Origin: Rhizobacter sp. Root1221 | Lineage (GTDB): Bacteria > Pseudomonadota > Gammaproteobacteria > Burkholderiales > Burkholderiaceae_C | NCBI RefSeq assembly: GCF_001425785.1 | Contig: NZ_LMDI01000042.1 | Coordinates: 1-33,600, forward strand | Direction of reading: 5' to 3' | Length of the DNA: 33,600 bases | Part shown: positions 16,015-24,843 of the stretch, piece by piece | Numbering within the stretch: position 1 is the stretch's first letter | How the letters are laid out: each line of letters starts with the position of its first letter | Translations under genes and position numbers: made by a program | Notes under the pieces: generated by a model | What the model saw: the letters and a program-made list of their open reading frames with translations, nothing else | Database searches by the model: none | Told to the model about the DNA's origin: nothing

Positions 16015-17526
16015 CTACTCGAACCGCTCGTCCAACCGCAGGTAGCGCCACTGCCCCGCCGGCAGGTCACCGAGCATGACGTTGCCGATGCGCACGCGCT
16101 TGAGCCCCAGCACGTCGAGGCCCACGGCCTCGCACATGCGGCGGATCTGGCGCTTGCGGCCTTCGCGCAGCACAAAACGCAGCTGGTCGTCGTTGACCCA
16201 TTCGACCACGGCGGGCCGCAGCTGCACACCGTCGAGCTCGATCCCATGGTTCAGCAGCGCGAGCGATTGCTGCGACAGCGGTTCGCCGTTGCGGCTCTGC
16301 ACGCGCACGAGGTACTCCTTCTCGACCTCGCTCTCGTCGCCGATCAGTTGCTTGGCGACACGGCCGTCCTGCGTGAGCACGAGCAGCCCGGTGGAGTCGA
16401 TGTCGAGCCGGCCGGCCGGTGCCAGGTTGCGCAGGTGCGACAGCAGGAAGCGGATGCCGGAGTGGTCCTCGCGCCACTGGTTTTCCGGTTTGACGAGCAC
16501 GTACGCGGGCTCATAGCCGTCCTCGGCCTGGCCGCTGACGTAACCCACCGGCTTGTGGATCAGCACCGTGACCCGCTGGGCCTGCACGTGGCGGGCCTTC
16601 GCGTCGATGGTGACCTGCTGCTCGGGCAGCACACGCGAGCCCAGCTCGGTGACCACGCGGCCGTCGACCCGCACCCAGCCCTTCGGGATCCATTCGTCGG
16701 CCTCGCGGCGCGACGCGATGCCCAGCTCGCTCATGCGCTTGGACAGGCGCATGCTGCCCGGCACCTCGGGGTGGCTCACCTGGTCGTCGTCATCGTCGTC
16801 GTCATGGTCGCGGCGGCGCGGGGCCGCCGGGCGGTCGTCGCGGCCGAACGCGGTGTTGCGGCCGCTCGGGCGCGGGCCGTGCGGGGCCGGAGGTGGCTCA
16901 CGCCGTGCGGGCGGGCGGCGGTCGTCACGGCCATAGGCCGGCGGTGCGCCAGGGCCCTCGCGGCGGGGCGCGGGCGGACGGCGGTCGTCGCGGCCATAGG
17001 CCGGCGGTGCACCGGGGCCCTCGCGGCGCGGCGCGGGCGGGCGGCGGTCGTCACGGCCATAGGCCGGCGGTGCACCGGGGCCCTCGCGGCGGGGCGCGGG
17101 CGGACGGCGGTCATCACGGCCGTAGGCCGGCGGGGCACCGGGGCCTTCGCGCCGGGGAGGGCGGGGCGGGGCATCGGCGTCGCGGGGGCGTGGTGGCCGG
17201 CGTTCGTCGGATCCGAAGGCCGGATTGCCGCGGCGCGGGTCGGCATCGCGCCGCGGGGGGGCCGGACGGCGGTCGTCGCGGCCCGGGGGGGCCCCGCGCG
17301 GGGTGTCGTCGCGGCGGATGAACTTCTCGGGCGGCCGGTCGCCGAACCGCTGGCGGAGCTGCTCCTGGTAACGCGCTTCGCGCTCGGCACGTTGCGCTTC
17401 GGCCTCGGCCAGGGTGGGGCGGGGCTTGCGGGCACCCGAGCCGGCGCCCCGCACCGGGGCGCGGTCGGGGGTGCGTTCGGACGGACGGCCCGGCGTCGCC
17501 GGTTTCTTCAATTTGATCGTGGCCAT
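16015..17526 (-). CDS. RluF-like 23S rRNA pseudouridine synthase with long repetitive N-terminus
   Basis: A 503-residue protein in two parts. From about residue 259 it is a complete RsuA/RluB/RluE/RluF-type enzyme: S4 RNA-binding domain (MRLSKRMSELGIASRREADEW), catalytic motif GRLDIDSTGLL with D375, and QIRRMCEAVGLDVLGLKRVRI near the C-terminus, which is closer to RluF than RluB. It should isomerise uridine in 23S rRNA. The first 258 residues are basic low complexity rich in Arg, Pro, Gly and Asp, with four near-identical 21-residue repeats and a run of seven aspartates just before the S4 domain. Such tails may help RNA or ribosome binding. It starts 22 bp after xerD and is probably cotranscribed. 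RluF-class is likely; site specificity is inferred. Confidence 0.85.
   Translation of the reverse strand: MATIKLKKPATPGRPSERTPDRAPVRGAGSGARKPRPTLAEAEAQRAEREARYQEQLRQRFGDRPPEKFIRRDDTPRGAPPGRDDRRPAPPRRDADPRRGNPAFGSDERRPPRPRDADAPPRPPRREGPGAPPAYGRDDRRPPAPRREGPGAPPAYGRDDRRPPAPRREGPGAPPAYGRDDRRPPAPRREGPGAPPAYGRDDRRPPARREPPPAPHGPRPSGRNTAFGRDDRPAAPRRRDHDDDDDDDQVSHPEVPGSMRLSKRMSELGIASRREADEWIPKGWVRVDGRVVTELGSRVLPEQQVTIDAKARHVQAQRVTVLIHKPVGYVSGQAEDGYEPAYVLVKPENQWREDHSGIRFLLSHLRNLAPAGRLDIDSTGLLVLTQDGRVAKQLIGDESEVEKEYLVRVQSRNGEPLSQQSLALLNHGIELDGVQLRPAVVEWVNDDQLRFVLREGRKRQIRRMCEAVGLDVLGLKRVRIGNVMLGDLPAGQWRYLRLDERFE
16918..17169 (-). repeat. Four 63-bp in-frame tandem repeats inside the rluF-like gene
   Basis: Units begin at 16918, 16981, 17044 and 17107 with a period of exactly 63 bp. 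Each encodes a 21-residue unit built around REGPGAPPAYGRDDRRPPAP. The three inner units are nearly identical at DNA level; the unit at 17107 (first to be translated) has diverged most. A period divisible by three keeps the frame open, so copy-number changes would only alter tail length. Confidence 0.9.
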
Positions 17527-17548
17527 GCGAGATTGGAACACGCGCCGT

Positions 17549-18457
17549 TCAGCCGCGGGGATGATGCGTCGCGTGCAAGGATTTGAGGCGCTCTCGGGCG
17601 ACGTGGGTGTAGATCGTCGTCGTCGAGATGTCGGCATGGCCCAGCAGCATCTGCACGGCCCGCAGGTCGGCGCCGTGGTTGAGCAGGTGGGTGGCAAAGG
17701 CGTGCCGCAGCGTGTGGGGCGACAGCGGCGCGGTCACGTGCGCGCGTACCGCGTACTTCTTGACCAGCTGCCAGAACATCTGGCGGGTCATCGGGCCGCC
17801 GCGGGCCGTGACAAACAGCGCGTCTGAGGCCTGGCCATGCAGGATCCCGGCACGCGCCTCGGCCAGGTACCGGCGCAGCCACGCGTGGGCCTCCTCGCCG
17901 AACGGCACGAGCCGCTCCTTGCTGCCCTTGCCGGTCACGCGGATCACGCCCTCGTCGAGCCCGAGGTGCACCGATTTCAGCGTGACGAGTTCGCTCACCC
18001 GCAACCCGCTTGCGTACATCAGTTCGAGCATCGTGCGGTCGCGCAGCCCGAGGGGCTGGTCTGCCTCGGGCGCGTCGAGCAGGGCCTCGACCTGGGCCTC
18101 GCTCAGCACCTTCGGCACACGGGGCGGCTGCTTGGCCGCCAGCAGCTTCAGCGTGGGGTCGCGCTTGAGGAGGTTCTCGCGCAGCGCCCAGCGGAAGTAG
18201 CGCTTGAACACCGCAAGCCGCCGGTTCGCGCTGGTGGCCTTGCGCCCGGTGTGGTGGGCCACCGCGTGTTCGCGGAGGTCCACCTCGGTGGTGTCGTCGA
18301 GGGCCTTGCCCTTGTCACGGTCGAGCCACTGGGCGTACAGCGTGAGGTCGCGGCGGTACGCGGCGAGGGTGTTGGGCGACAGGCCGTCCTCGATCCAGAG
18401 CGCGTCGATGAACCGGTCGATCGCGCCCTGGCTGCGCTGCAGCGCCTCGCTGGTCAC
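17549..18457 (-). CDS. xerD: Site-specific tyrosine recombinase XerD
   Basis: A 302-residue tyrosine recombinase with the full active site: R153 (SGLRVSEL), K177 (TGKGSKE), H248 and R251 (SPHTLRHAF), H274 (LLGHADI) and nucleophile Y283 (IYTHV). The N-terminal core-binding domain [26 protein letters not shown] is of the XerD type rather than XerC. With XerC it resolves chromosome dimers at dif. It starts with GTG at 18457, overlapping the tctC stop by four bases (GTGA), and ends 22 bp before the rluF-like gene. Its location behind a solute-receptor gene suggests read-through transcription from the tctC promoter. No dif-like site was recognised here. Confidence 0.93.
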   Translation of the reverse strand: MTSEALQRSQGAIDRFIDALWIEDGLSPNTLAAYRRDLTLYAQWLDRDKGKALDDTTEVDLREHAVAHHTGRKATSANRRLAVFKRYFRWALRENLLKRDPTLKLLAAKQPPRVPKVLSEAQVEALLDAPEADQPLGLRDRTMLELMYASGLRVSELVTLKSVHLGLDEGVIRVTGKGSKERLVPFGEEAHAWLRRYLAEARAGILHGQASDALFVTARGGPMTRQMFWQLVKKYAVRAHVTAPLSPHTLRHAFATHLLNHGADLRAVQMLLGHADISTTTIYTHVARERLKSLHATHHPRG

Positions 18458-19428
18458 TCCAGCGTCAGCTTCTGCGTGGCAACGACCTTCTTGTAGACCT
18501 CGTACTCGGCGGCCACCTGGGCGGTGAACTGCTGCGGCGTGTTGCCGACCAGCAGCGAGCCGGTGCCCTCGATGCGGGCCTTGACGGCCGGGTCTTCCAT
18601 CGTCTTCTTCACCGCGGCGTACACCTTGTCGACGATCTCCTTCGGCAGGTTCTTCGGCCCCTGGATGCCGTAGTACGCCATGCGGTTCACCGGCTCGAGG
18701 CCCACTTCCTTGAAGGTGGGCACGTTGGGCAGCACCGCGAGGCGCGTGGGCGCGGCCACGGCGATGGCGATGAGGCGGCCGTCCTTGATGAACGGCAGGG
18801 CGGACGGCAGGTTGTCGAAGATCATCGGCACCTGGCCGGCCACGGTGTCGTTGAGCGCCGGGCCTGCGCCGCGGTACGGGATGTGGGTGACGAAGGTGTT
18901 CGTCAGGCTTTTGTACAGCTCGAACTGCAGGTGGCCGATGCCGCCGGTGCCCGACGTGGCAAACGAGTACTTGCCGGGGTTCTTCTTCAGCTCGGCGATG
19001 AAGCCCTTGTAGTCGCGGGCGGGGAAGCTCGGGTGCACCGCGATCACGTTCGGCGTGGCGGCCACGTTGATGATCTGCGTGAAGTCGGTGATGGGGTTGT
19101 AGCCGATCTTCGGGTTGATGGCCGGGTTCGACGCGGTGGTGCTCACCGTGGCGATGCCGAGCGTGTAGCCGTCGGCCGGCGAGCGGGCGATTTCACCGGC
19201 GCCGATGGAGCCGCCGCCACCGGCCTTGTTCTCCACCACGACCGTCTGGCCGAGCGGGCCGCCGAGCTTCTCGGCGAGCGTGCGCGCGATGATGTCGGTG
19301 GTGCCACCCGGGGCGAACGGAACCACCAGCCGGACCGGCTTGGATGGGTAGGCCGCCTGGGCCCAGGCGCCGCTGGAGACACCCAGCAAGGCGAGCGCGG
19401 TGGCGGTGGCGAGGGTTCTGCGTTGCAT
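18454..19428 (-). CDS. Bug/TctC-family tripartite tricarboxylate transporter receptor
   Basis: A 324-residue periplasmic solute receptor with a Sec signal peptide ([15 protein letters not shown], then [19 protein letters not shown]). The mature start [23 protein letters not shown] and the later [22 protein letters not shown] and [19 protein letters not shown] blocks are hallmarks of the Bug family, which is hugely expanded in Burkholderiales and usually binds carboxylates such as citrate. No TctA/TctB membrane genes are adjacent, the usual state for orphan Bug proteins, which may feed shared permeases or act as sensors. AGGAGA precedes the ATG. Its stop overlaps the xerD start. Ligand unknown. 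Confidence 0.92.
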   Translation of the reverse strand: MQRRTLATATALALLGVSSGAWAQAAYPSKPVRLVVPFAPGGTTDIIARTLAEKLGGPLGQTVVVENKAGGGGSIGAGEIARSPADGYTLGIATVSTTASNPAINPKIGYNPITDFTQIINVAATPNVIAVHPSFPARDYKGFIAELKKNPGKYSFATSGTGGIGHLQFELYKSLTNTFVTHIPYRGAGPALNDTVAGQVPMIFDNLPSALPFIKDGRLIAIAVAAPTRLAVLPNVPTFKEVGLEPVNRMAYYGIQGPKNLPKEIVDKVYAAVKKTMEDPAVKARIEGTGSLLVGNTPQQFTAQVAAEYEVYKKVVATQKLTLE

Positions 19429-19632
19429 GGCGAGTCTCCTGGTACTGATGAGAAGTGAGGCAGGGGGCCGACGGTGCGGGGCCGAGCACGGGGAAGTTGC
19501 GCGGCAGTATCGCGCATGTGAGCCCGTCATGCCGGGCACCCGTGATCGACCATTCGCGGTGGATGTTGCATCGTGCCCGGGCGGGTTGCGACTGTGGAAA
19601 CTACGCAGCCGCACCGCTGGCACACTGGCGCG

Positions 19633-20535
19633 ATGTCGACTGCCTTGCTGCTGCTTCCCGATTTCCTCCTCATCGTCTGCGGCTTCTGCCTGTGCCGCTA
19701 CTCGACGCTTGACCGGCCCGTGTGGGAGGCCGCCGAGAAACTCGTCTACTACCTGCTGTTCCCGGTGCTGCTGTTCAACTCCGTGGTGCGCAGCCCGCTG
19801 AAACCCGGAGAGACGCTGAGCCTCACGCTGGTGGGCGTGGCGGTGCTGGCCATCGGCATCGTGCTCGCATTTGCGGTGCGTGCCTGGCCGGGGGTGGACG
19901 GCCGGCTGCACGCGTCGGGCGCCCAGGTGGCGTTCCGGTTCAACTCGTTCATCGCGCTGGCGCTGGCCGAACGCCTCGGCGGTCCGGGCGGGGTCGCGTG
20001 GATGGCGCTGCTGCTCGCGGTGGGGGTGCCGGTGTGCAACGTGGCTGCCGTGTGGCCGCTCGCGCGGCACGGTGGGCATTCGTATGCCCGCGAAATCGTC
20101 CGCAACCCGCTGATCGTGGCCACGGTGCTGGGCCTCGTCGCCAATCTGTCCGGCCTCAAGTTCCCCGACCCCGTGAGCACCACGCTGCAGCGCATCGGCG
20201 TGGCGGCACTGCCGGTGGGTCTGCTGGCGGTGGGGGCCGGCCTGCGCATGGGCGGGCTGAAGGCCGCGCCGGGCCTCGGCCTCGTGTTCGTGCTGATCCG
20301 ACACGCGGTATTGCCGGCGGTGGGCATCGGGCTCGCCCTGGCGGTGGGGCTGCCACCGGAACAGCGGCTGATCGTCGTCCTGTTCGCGGCCATGCCCACC
20401 GCGTCGAGCGCCTACGTGCTGGCCGCCCGCATGGGCGGCGACGGGCCGTTTGTCGCGGGGCTCGTGTCGGTCTCCATCCTGCTCGGGATGGTCAGCATTC
20501 CGTGGTGGCTGGCGGTGCTGGGGTGGGTGACCTGA
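19633..20535 (+). CDS. AEC (auxin efflux carrier) family transporter
   Basis: A 300-residue inner-membrane protein with about ten hydrophobic helices in two five-helix halves, typical of bacterial AEC carriers: [16 protein letters not shown] at the start, [17 protein letters not shown] in helix 2, and [16 protein letters not shown] in the C-terminal half. Bacterial members export or import small organic acids or similar compounds; the substrate cannot be read from sequence. The start at 19633 lacks a ribosome site; CACACT sits exactly 6 nt upstream, a weak -10 in the same position as other possible leaderless genes here. An in-frame ATG at 19573 would add a hydrophilic tail. It is divergent from tctC and its 3' end overlaps convergent queG by 44 bp. 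Confidence 0.87.
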   Translation: MSTALLLLPDFLLIVCGFCLCRYSTLDRPVWEAAEKLVYYLLFPVLLFNSVVRSPLKPGETLSLTLVGVAVLAIGIVLAFAVRAWPGVDGRLHASGAQVAFRFNSFIALALAERLGGPGGVAWMALLLAVGVPVCNVAAVWPLARHGGHSYAREIVRNPLIVATVLGLVANLSGLKFPDPVSTTLQRIGVAALPVGLLAVGAGLRMGGLKAAPGLGLVFVLIRHAVLPAVGIGLALAVGLPPEQRLIVVLFAAMPTASSAYVLAARMGGDGPFVAGLVSVSILLGMVSIPWWLAVLGWVT

Positions 20536-21622
20536 GGGCCCAGTCGATGTGCTCCTGCACGAGCGGCGTCGCATGGTCCCGGGCGGACACCAGCGCGCCG
20601 CGGATATCGGCGCGCTGGGGGTCCGCGTGCAGCGCGTTGCCGAGCCCCACCGCGAGGTTGCGCCGCCAGCGTTCGTAGCCGATCCGGCGGATGGGGCCGC
20701 CTTCGGTGTGGAGCAGGAAGTCCGCCTCGGTCCACGCCCACAGCGCCAGCAGGCTCGGGTGGGTGAGGGGCGCGCGCGGGTCGAAGTCGGGCAGGGTGCT
20801 TCGCTGCGCGAACTTGTTCCAGGGGCACACCAGCTGGCAGTCGTCGCAGCCATAGATGCGGTTGCCGATCAGCGGGCGCAGGTCCTCGGGAATGGGGCCG
20901 TCGTGTTCGATCGTCAGGTACGAGATGCAGCGGCGCGCGTCCACGCGGTACGGGGCCACGATGGCGCCGGTGGGGCACACGTCGATGCAGGCCGTGCACT
21001 GGCCGCAGTGCGGGGTCACCGGCTCGGACAGCGGCAGCGGCAGGTCCACGTAGATCTCGCCCAGGAAAAACATGGACCCGGCCTCTCGGTGCAGCGTGAG
21101 CGTGTGCTTGCCGCGCCAGCCGATGCCGCTGCGCGAGGCCAGTTCCACTTCGAGCACCGGCGCCGAGTCGGTGAAGACGCGGTAGCCGTGCGGGCCCACG
21201 GCCTCGGTCAGGCGGTCGGCGAGTTTCTGCAGCCGGCTGCGCAGCACCTTGTGGTAATCGCGGCCCCGGGCGTAGGTGGAGATGCCGGCGTTGGCGGGCT
21301 GGCCCAGGTGGGCCCATTCGATGGCCTGCCAGTCGGTGTGCTGGCTGCCGCGTGGCAGGTAGTCCATGCGGGCGGTGATGACCCGCACGGTGCCCGGCAC
21401 GAGTTCCGCGGGGCGCGCCCGCTTGAGGCCGTGCGAGGCCATGTAGTCCATCGTGCCGTGAAAGCCGTTGTTCAACCACGCCAGAAGTCCCGGCTCGGCG
21501 GACGACAGATCCACATCTGCCACGCCGATCTGGGAAAATCCGAGCGCACGCGCCCAGCCGCGCAGCTGTTCCACCAGCGCGGCCGGGAGCATTTCCCCCA
21601 CATTGATCCGGGTGTCCGTCAT
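20492..21622 (-). CDS. queG: Epoxyqueuosine reductase QueG
   Basis: A 376-residue enzyme for the last step of queuosine synthesis, reducing epoxyqueuosine in tRNA to queuosine using cobalamin and iron-sulfur clusters. The two 4Fe-4S motifs are [14 protein letters not shown] and [11 protein letters not shown]; the N-terminal half [14 protein letters not shown]...GFHGTMDYM matches the cobalamin-binding part, and [12 protein letters not shown] is conserved. Cytoplasmic. The ATG at 21622 abuts the start codon of divergent tsaE. TAGAAT lies exactly 6 nt upstream, and no ribosome site is seen, so the transcript may be leaderless. The 3' end overlaps the convergent AEC gene by 44 bp. queG-tsaE-amidase neighbourhoods are common in proteobacteria. 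Confidence 0.95.
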   Translation of the reverse strand: MTDTRINVGEMLPAALVEQLRGWARALGFSQIGVADVDLSSAEPGLLAWLNNGFHGTMDYMASHGLKRARPAELVPGTVRVITARMDYLPRGSQHTDWQAIEWAHLGQPANAGISTYARGRDYHKVLRSRLQKLADRLTEAVGPHGYRVFTDSAPVLEVELASRSGIGWRGKHTLTLHREAGSMFFLGEIYVDLPLPLSEPVTPHCGQCTACIDVCPTGAIVAPYRVDARRCISYLTIEHDGPIPEDLRPLIGNRIYGCDDCQLVCPWNKFAQRSTLPDFDPRAPLTHPSLLALWAWTEADFLLHTEGGPIRRIGYERWRRNLAVGLGNALHADPQRADIRGALVSARDHATPLVQEHIDWALRSPTPAPPATTEC

Positions 21623-22087
21623 TTGCCGATTCTAGAAACCCGCACACAGCACTGGCCCGACGAGGCCGCCTGCGACCAGGCCGCACAGCAACTCGCGGCC
21701 CGCCCGGCGCTTCGCCATGCGTTCGTGGAACTGCACGGCACCCTCGGCGCCGGCAAGACCACGTTCGTGCGCCACCTGCTCCATGCCCTGGGTGTGCAGG
21801 GCCGCGTGAAGAGCCCCACGTATGCGGTGATGGAAGCGTACCCCCTCCCGGGCTTCGATGCCTGGCACTTCGACTTCTACCGCTTCAACGACCCGCAGGA
21901 GTGGGAAGACGCCGGCTTTCGCGACGTGTTCGCCAGCCCCGGCCTCAAGCTGGCCGAGTGGCCCGAGCAGGCCGCCGGCCTGCTGCCCGAGCCCGACCTG
22001 CGCGTGGAACTTGTGCCTCTCGACGGAGACGAACGCCGCGTGACCTTCACCGCATGCACCCCCCTCGGCCTGGAGCTGCTCCCTTGA
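21623..22087 (+). CDS. tsaE: tRNA threonylcarbamoyladenosine ATPase TsaE
   Basis: A 154-residue P-loop ATPase needed for t6A37 formation on tRNAs with TsaB and TsaD. Walker A is GTLGAGKTT (G39-T47), then GVQGRVKSPTYAVMEAYPL, WHFDFYRF and LKLAEWPEQA, all diagnostic. The only plausible start is TTG at 21623: it gives the usual short helix before the P-loop strand, whereas the next possible start (a GTG a few codons before the P-loop) would cut too close. That start directly abuts the queG start on the other strand, so its promoter must lie within queG. Its stop overlaps the amiC start (TTGA). Identification is secure; the start is less so. Confidence 0.92.
   Translation: MPILETRTQHWPDEAACDQAAQQLAARPALRHAFVELHGTLGAGKTTFVRHLLHALGVQGRVKSPTYAVMEAYPLPGFDAWHFDFYRFNDPQEWEDAGFRDVFASPGLKLAEWPEQAAGLLPEPDLRVELVPLDGDERRVTFTACTPLGLELLP
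21629..21634 (-). promoter_or_regulatory. -10 consensus hexamer of queG, leaderless arrangement
   Basis: Read on the minus strand, TAGAAT is followed by CGGCAA and then the queG ATG. A spacing of 6 nt to the start codon and the lack of a ribosome site suggest that transcription begins at about the first base of the gene. The hexamer lies inside the first codons of divergent tsaE. Confidence 0.5.
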
Positions 22088-23418
22088 GGCGCCGCACCGT
22101 CCTGCAATCGCTCGGCAGCGTCGTGCTGTCCCTCGGCACGGCCGACCTGGCCTTCGGTGCCAGCCTCGTGGCCGTCCGGGTGTGGCCCGCCGACGAATAC
22201 ACCCGCGTCACGCTCGAGTCCGACACGGTGCTGTCGGTCAAGCACTTCATGGCCGACAACCCGCGCCGCCTCGTGATCGACATCGACGGGCTGGAGCTGA
22301 GCCCCGCGCTGCGCGAGCTGGTGGGCAAGGTGCGTGCCGACGACCCGTACATCGCCGGCGTGCGCGTGGGGCAGAACCAGCCGCGAATCGTGCGGCTCGT
22401 GCTGGACCTCAAGCAGGCCACCGCGCCGCAGCTGTTCACGCTGGCGCCGGCGGCGGCCTACCAGCATCGCCTGGTGTTCGACCTGCACCCGGTGCACGAG
22501 GCCGATCCGTTGCTGGCGCTGGTCAACGAAAAGCAGAGCGCCGAACAGCAGGCCGCCGAAGCCGTGCAGGACGCGCTCGGCGAGTTCATCGGCCGCGTGG
22601 GCAAGGCGCCGTTGCCGCCGGCCAGTGTCCCGAGCGGGGTGCAGCCGCCCGTGCCTGCACCACCGGCCGTGGCCGGCAAGCCGCCGCCCATGAGCCAGGC
22701 CCGCATCGATCGCCTCATCATCGTGGCCCTCGACCCCGGTCATGGGGGCGAGGATCCGGGTGCCATCGGGCCCAGCGGCCTGCGCGAGAAGGACGTGGTG
22801 CTGCAGGTGGCCCTGAAGCTGCGCGACAAGCTCAACGAACTGCCTGGCATGCGCGCCATGCTCACCCGCGATGCCGACTTCTTCGTGCCGCTGCAAGAGC
22901 GCGTTCGCAAGGCCCGCCGTGTGCAGGCCGACCTGTTCGTCTCGATCCACGCCGATGCATTCATGACCCCGCAGGCCCGTGGTGCCTCGGTGTTCGCACT
23001 GTCACAGGGCGGGGCCACCAGTGCCGCTGCGCGGTGGATGGCCAGCAAGGAAAACGCATCCGACGCGGTGGGCGGCGTCAACATCAAGGCCAAGGACGCC
23101 ACGGTGATGCGTGCGCTGCTGGACATGAGCACGTCGGCCCAGATCCAGGACAGCCTCAAGCTCGGCGGGGAGGTGCTTGGCCAGATCGGCAAGGTGGGCA
23201 AACTCCACAAGGGCAAGGTGGAGCAGGCCGGTTTCGCGGTGCTGAAGGCGCCCGACATCCCGTCCATCCTGGTGGAAACGGCGTTCATCTCGAACCCGGA
23301 GGAAGAAGCCAAGCTGCGCGATGCCAACTACCAGCACGAGCTCGTGGATGCGTTGGTCACCGGGATCCGGCGGTACTTCGCGAAGAACCCGCCGTTGGCC
23401 CGCAACCGGCAGTTGTAG
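22084..23418 (+). CDS. amiC: N-acetylmuramoyl-L-alanine amidase AmiC-like, Tat-exported
   Basis: A 444-residue cell-wall amidase that cleaves the bond between muramic acid and the stem peptide during daughter-cell separation. It opens with a twin-arginine-type signal (RRRTVLQSLGSVVLSLG), like E. coli AmiC; then an AMIN domain (about residues 30-140) for septal targeting, a proline-rich linker, and an Amidase_3 domain. Zinc ligands are H220 (DPGHGGEDPG), E235 (REKD) and H289 (SIHAD); catalytic E398 is in LVETAFISNP. The start is TTG at 22084, overlapping the tsaE stop, with GGAG 8 nt upstream; an ATG at 22054 lacks a ribosome site. A blocking helix segment around GGVNIKAKDATVMRALLDMS suggests EnvC/NlpD-type activation. 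Confidence 0.93.
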   Translation: MRRRTVLQSLGSVVLSLGTADLAFGASLVAVRVWPADEYTRVTLESDTVLSVKHFMADNPRRLVIDIDGLELSPALRELVGKVRADDPYIAGVRVGQNQPRIVRLVLDLKQATAPQLFTLAPAAAYQHRLVFDLHPVHEADPLLALVNEKQSAEQQAAEAVQDALGEFIGRVGKAPLPPASVPSGVQPPVPAPPAVAGKPPPMSQARIDRLIIVALDPGHGGEDPGAIGPSGLREKDVVLQVALKLRDKLNELPGMRAMLTRDADFFVPLQERVRKARRVQADLFVSIHADAFMTPQARGASVFALSQGGATSAAARWMASKENASDAVGGVNIKAKDATVMRALLDMSTSAQIQDSLKLGGEVLGQIGKVGKLHKGKVEQAGFAVLKAPDIPSILVETAFISNPEEEAKLRDANYQHELVDALVTGIRRYFAKNPPLARNRQL

Positions 23419-23920
23419 CTTGGCCGGGGGCTGAATGGAGGCCGTTCAAGGAGGGCGAGGCCCACTTGAACGCACTCTTCACCTGCACCCCCTCGGATCC
23501 TGGTGGGCGGCGTCGAAAGATGCACATGACCCGCAAGCGGCAGTACGATCGTTCCGAGGGGCGTGTCGTGGCCGCTGCCGACCCGTTGTTCTCCCTGGCG
23601 CATCGAGCGGCCACCAACGCGGTGTTCAAGTCTCAGGCTGCCTGAGCGACAGAACCTTTCTCCGCCGGTAGCCGCGTCGACGGTGCCTGGCACGTGCAGG
23701 ACGTGAACTCGTATCACAGCCGCCTCAAAGGCTGGTTTCAAAAGTTTCGCGGCGTGGCCACTTGCCACCCGCCCAGCGACCTCCGCTGGTTCAGTGCCTT
23801 GGGTCGACCGGCACTCGGTTGGTTGGTCTGACAACACAGTTTGCGAAGGGAGCCACTTGCAAAGTGAAATAACTCGTCCGGAACAAACCGGATCGGTTGA
23901 TTCAAACTGAGGATCTGAAA
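23419..23920. other. Intergenic stretch marking the left edge of a foreign-composition region
   Basis: About 500 bp without an intact recognised gene. The first part (to about 23645) is GC-rich and holds only a 39-codon reading frame (23526-23645) that I do not recognise. Then comes the transposase remnant, and from about 23840 the sequence becomes AT-richer (ttcaaactgaggatc-type) up to the next gene. GAGGA at about 23909 is the ribosome site of the binding-protein gene. Confidence 0.6.
23646..23831 (+). pseudogene. C-terminal remnant of an IS1595 (ISXO2-like) transposase
   Basis: The frame ending at the TGA 23829-23831 reads [20 protein letters not shown] and then [20 protein letters not shown]. 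The [11 protein letters not shown]...FxGVAT block is the well-conserved tail of ISXO2-like DDE transposases, just after the last catalytic residue, and the following line keeps the family's tryptophan spacing (normally KYLxNYLGW). Only about 55 residues remain; the frame upstream closes at a TGA at 23643, and no catalytic domain or inverted repeats are visible. It is therefore a decayed fragment. It lies at the border where base composition changes, next to the sensory module. Confidence 0.75.
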
Positions 23921-24817
23921 ATGAAACAATACTTGAAATTTGCGTCGTTGGTCATCTTCTGTTTTGCGGCCTGCCCCTCTTCGTTACCCGTTTTGGCGGC
24001 TGAGCCAGAGCCGCTGGTGGTTAGGGTCCGTGCCTTCAGGGGAACCGCATCGAACTATGACGATACCAAGGAATATAAATACCAAGTATTGCAGTTGATC
24101 CTGGAAAAGACTGCAAAGACCGATGGCCCCTTCAAGATTCAAGCGCCGCAACAAGAGCTTCCACAGGCCAGGGATTTCGAGATGGTAAAGCAAGGCTATG
24201 TGGATGTGATCTTGACATCGACATCACCAGAGCGCGAGCAGGAACTTCATCCCATCCGGATCCCGTTTGACAAAGGGCTGTACGGCTATCACATCGCGAT
24301 CATCAATGAAAGCGATCAGCCGAAGTTTTCGGCAGTCCGCACGCTGGCGGATTTGCAGAAGTTGTGGGCCGGTTTGAACGAGGTATGGCCGGAGACGAAG
24401 GTCTTTCGCGACAACGGGCTCAACGTGGTGGCAACTTCAGGGTATAGGGAACTCTTCGCCATGTTGAAAGAACGGCGTTTTGATTATTTTCCCAGAGTCG
24501 CCCACGAACCATGGCGAGAGTTGCGGGACATGAACATTCCCGGCTTGTCTGTGGAAACCGACCTGCTGATCTACTATCCAACGCCCGGATATATCTTTAC
24601 CAACAAGAACAACAAAAAACTGGCCGACAGACTCGAGCGCGGGTTCCGAATGGCTCTTAAAGACGGCTCATTCGACAGGCTTTTTTATAATCATCCCGAC
24701 ATGAAAGAGGCTTTGGAACGAGCCAATCTCAAGAGCAGGAGGATTTTTGAACTGAAAAATCCGTTGTTGTCGAAGGAAACGCCGTTGAACGATAAAAGTT
24801 TGTGGCACACGCCGTAA
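23921..24817 (+). CDS. Periplasmic solute-binding protein (PBPb type) of a sensory module
   Basis: A 298-residue secreted protein: signal peptide MKQYLKFASLVIFCFAACPS...LAA, then a family-3-like binding fold. Blocks such as VDVILTSTSPEREQELHPIRIPFDKGLYGY and KVFRDNGLNVVATSGYRELF, with ERRFDYFPRVAHEPW, match a group of binding proteins found beside histidine kinases and diguanylate cyclases rather than with ABC permeases. No permease or ATPase gene is adjacent. I infer that it presents a ligand to the sensor kinase encoded 26 bp downstream. The start follows GAGGA. Composition is unlike the surroundings (one 60-nt line counted at 45% GC). Ligand unknown. Confidence 0.82.
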   Translation: MKQYLKFASLVIFCFAACPSSLPVLAAEPEPLVVRVRAFRGTASNYDDTKEYKYQVLQLILEKTAKTDGPFKIQAPQQELPQARDFEMVKQGYVDVILTSTSPEREQELHPIRIPFDKGLYGYHIAIINESDQPKFSAVRTLADLQKLWAGLNEVWPETKVFRDNGLNVVATSGYRELFAMLKERRFDYFPRVAHEPWRELRDMNIPGLSVETDLLIYYPTPGYIFTNKNNKKLADRLERGFRMALKDGSFDRLFYNHPDMKEALERANLKSRRIFELKNPLLSKETPLNDKSLWHTP

Positions 24818-24843
24818 TTGCCGAAGCATTGGCGTAGGCAATC

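Noticed and set aside
16918-17169. Tandem 63-bp units as a possible CRISPR array
   Set aside because: The units are contiguous without variable spacers, keep one reading frame and encode a proline/arginine repeat inside a real gene; no cas genes are present.
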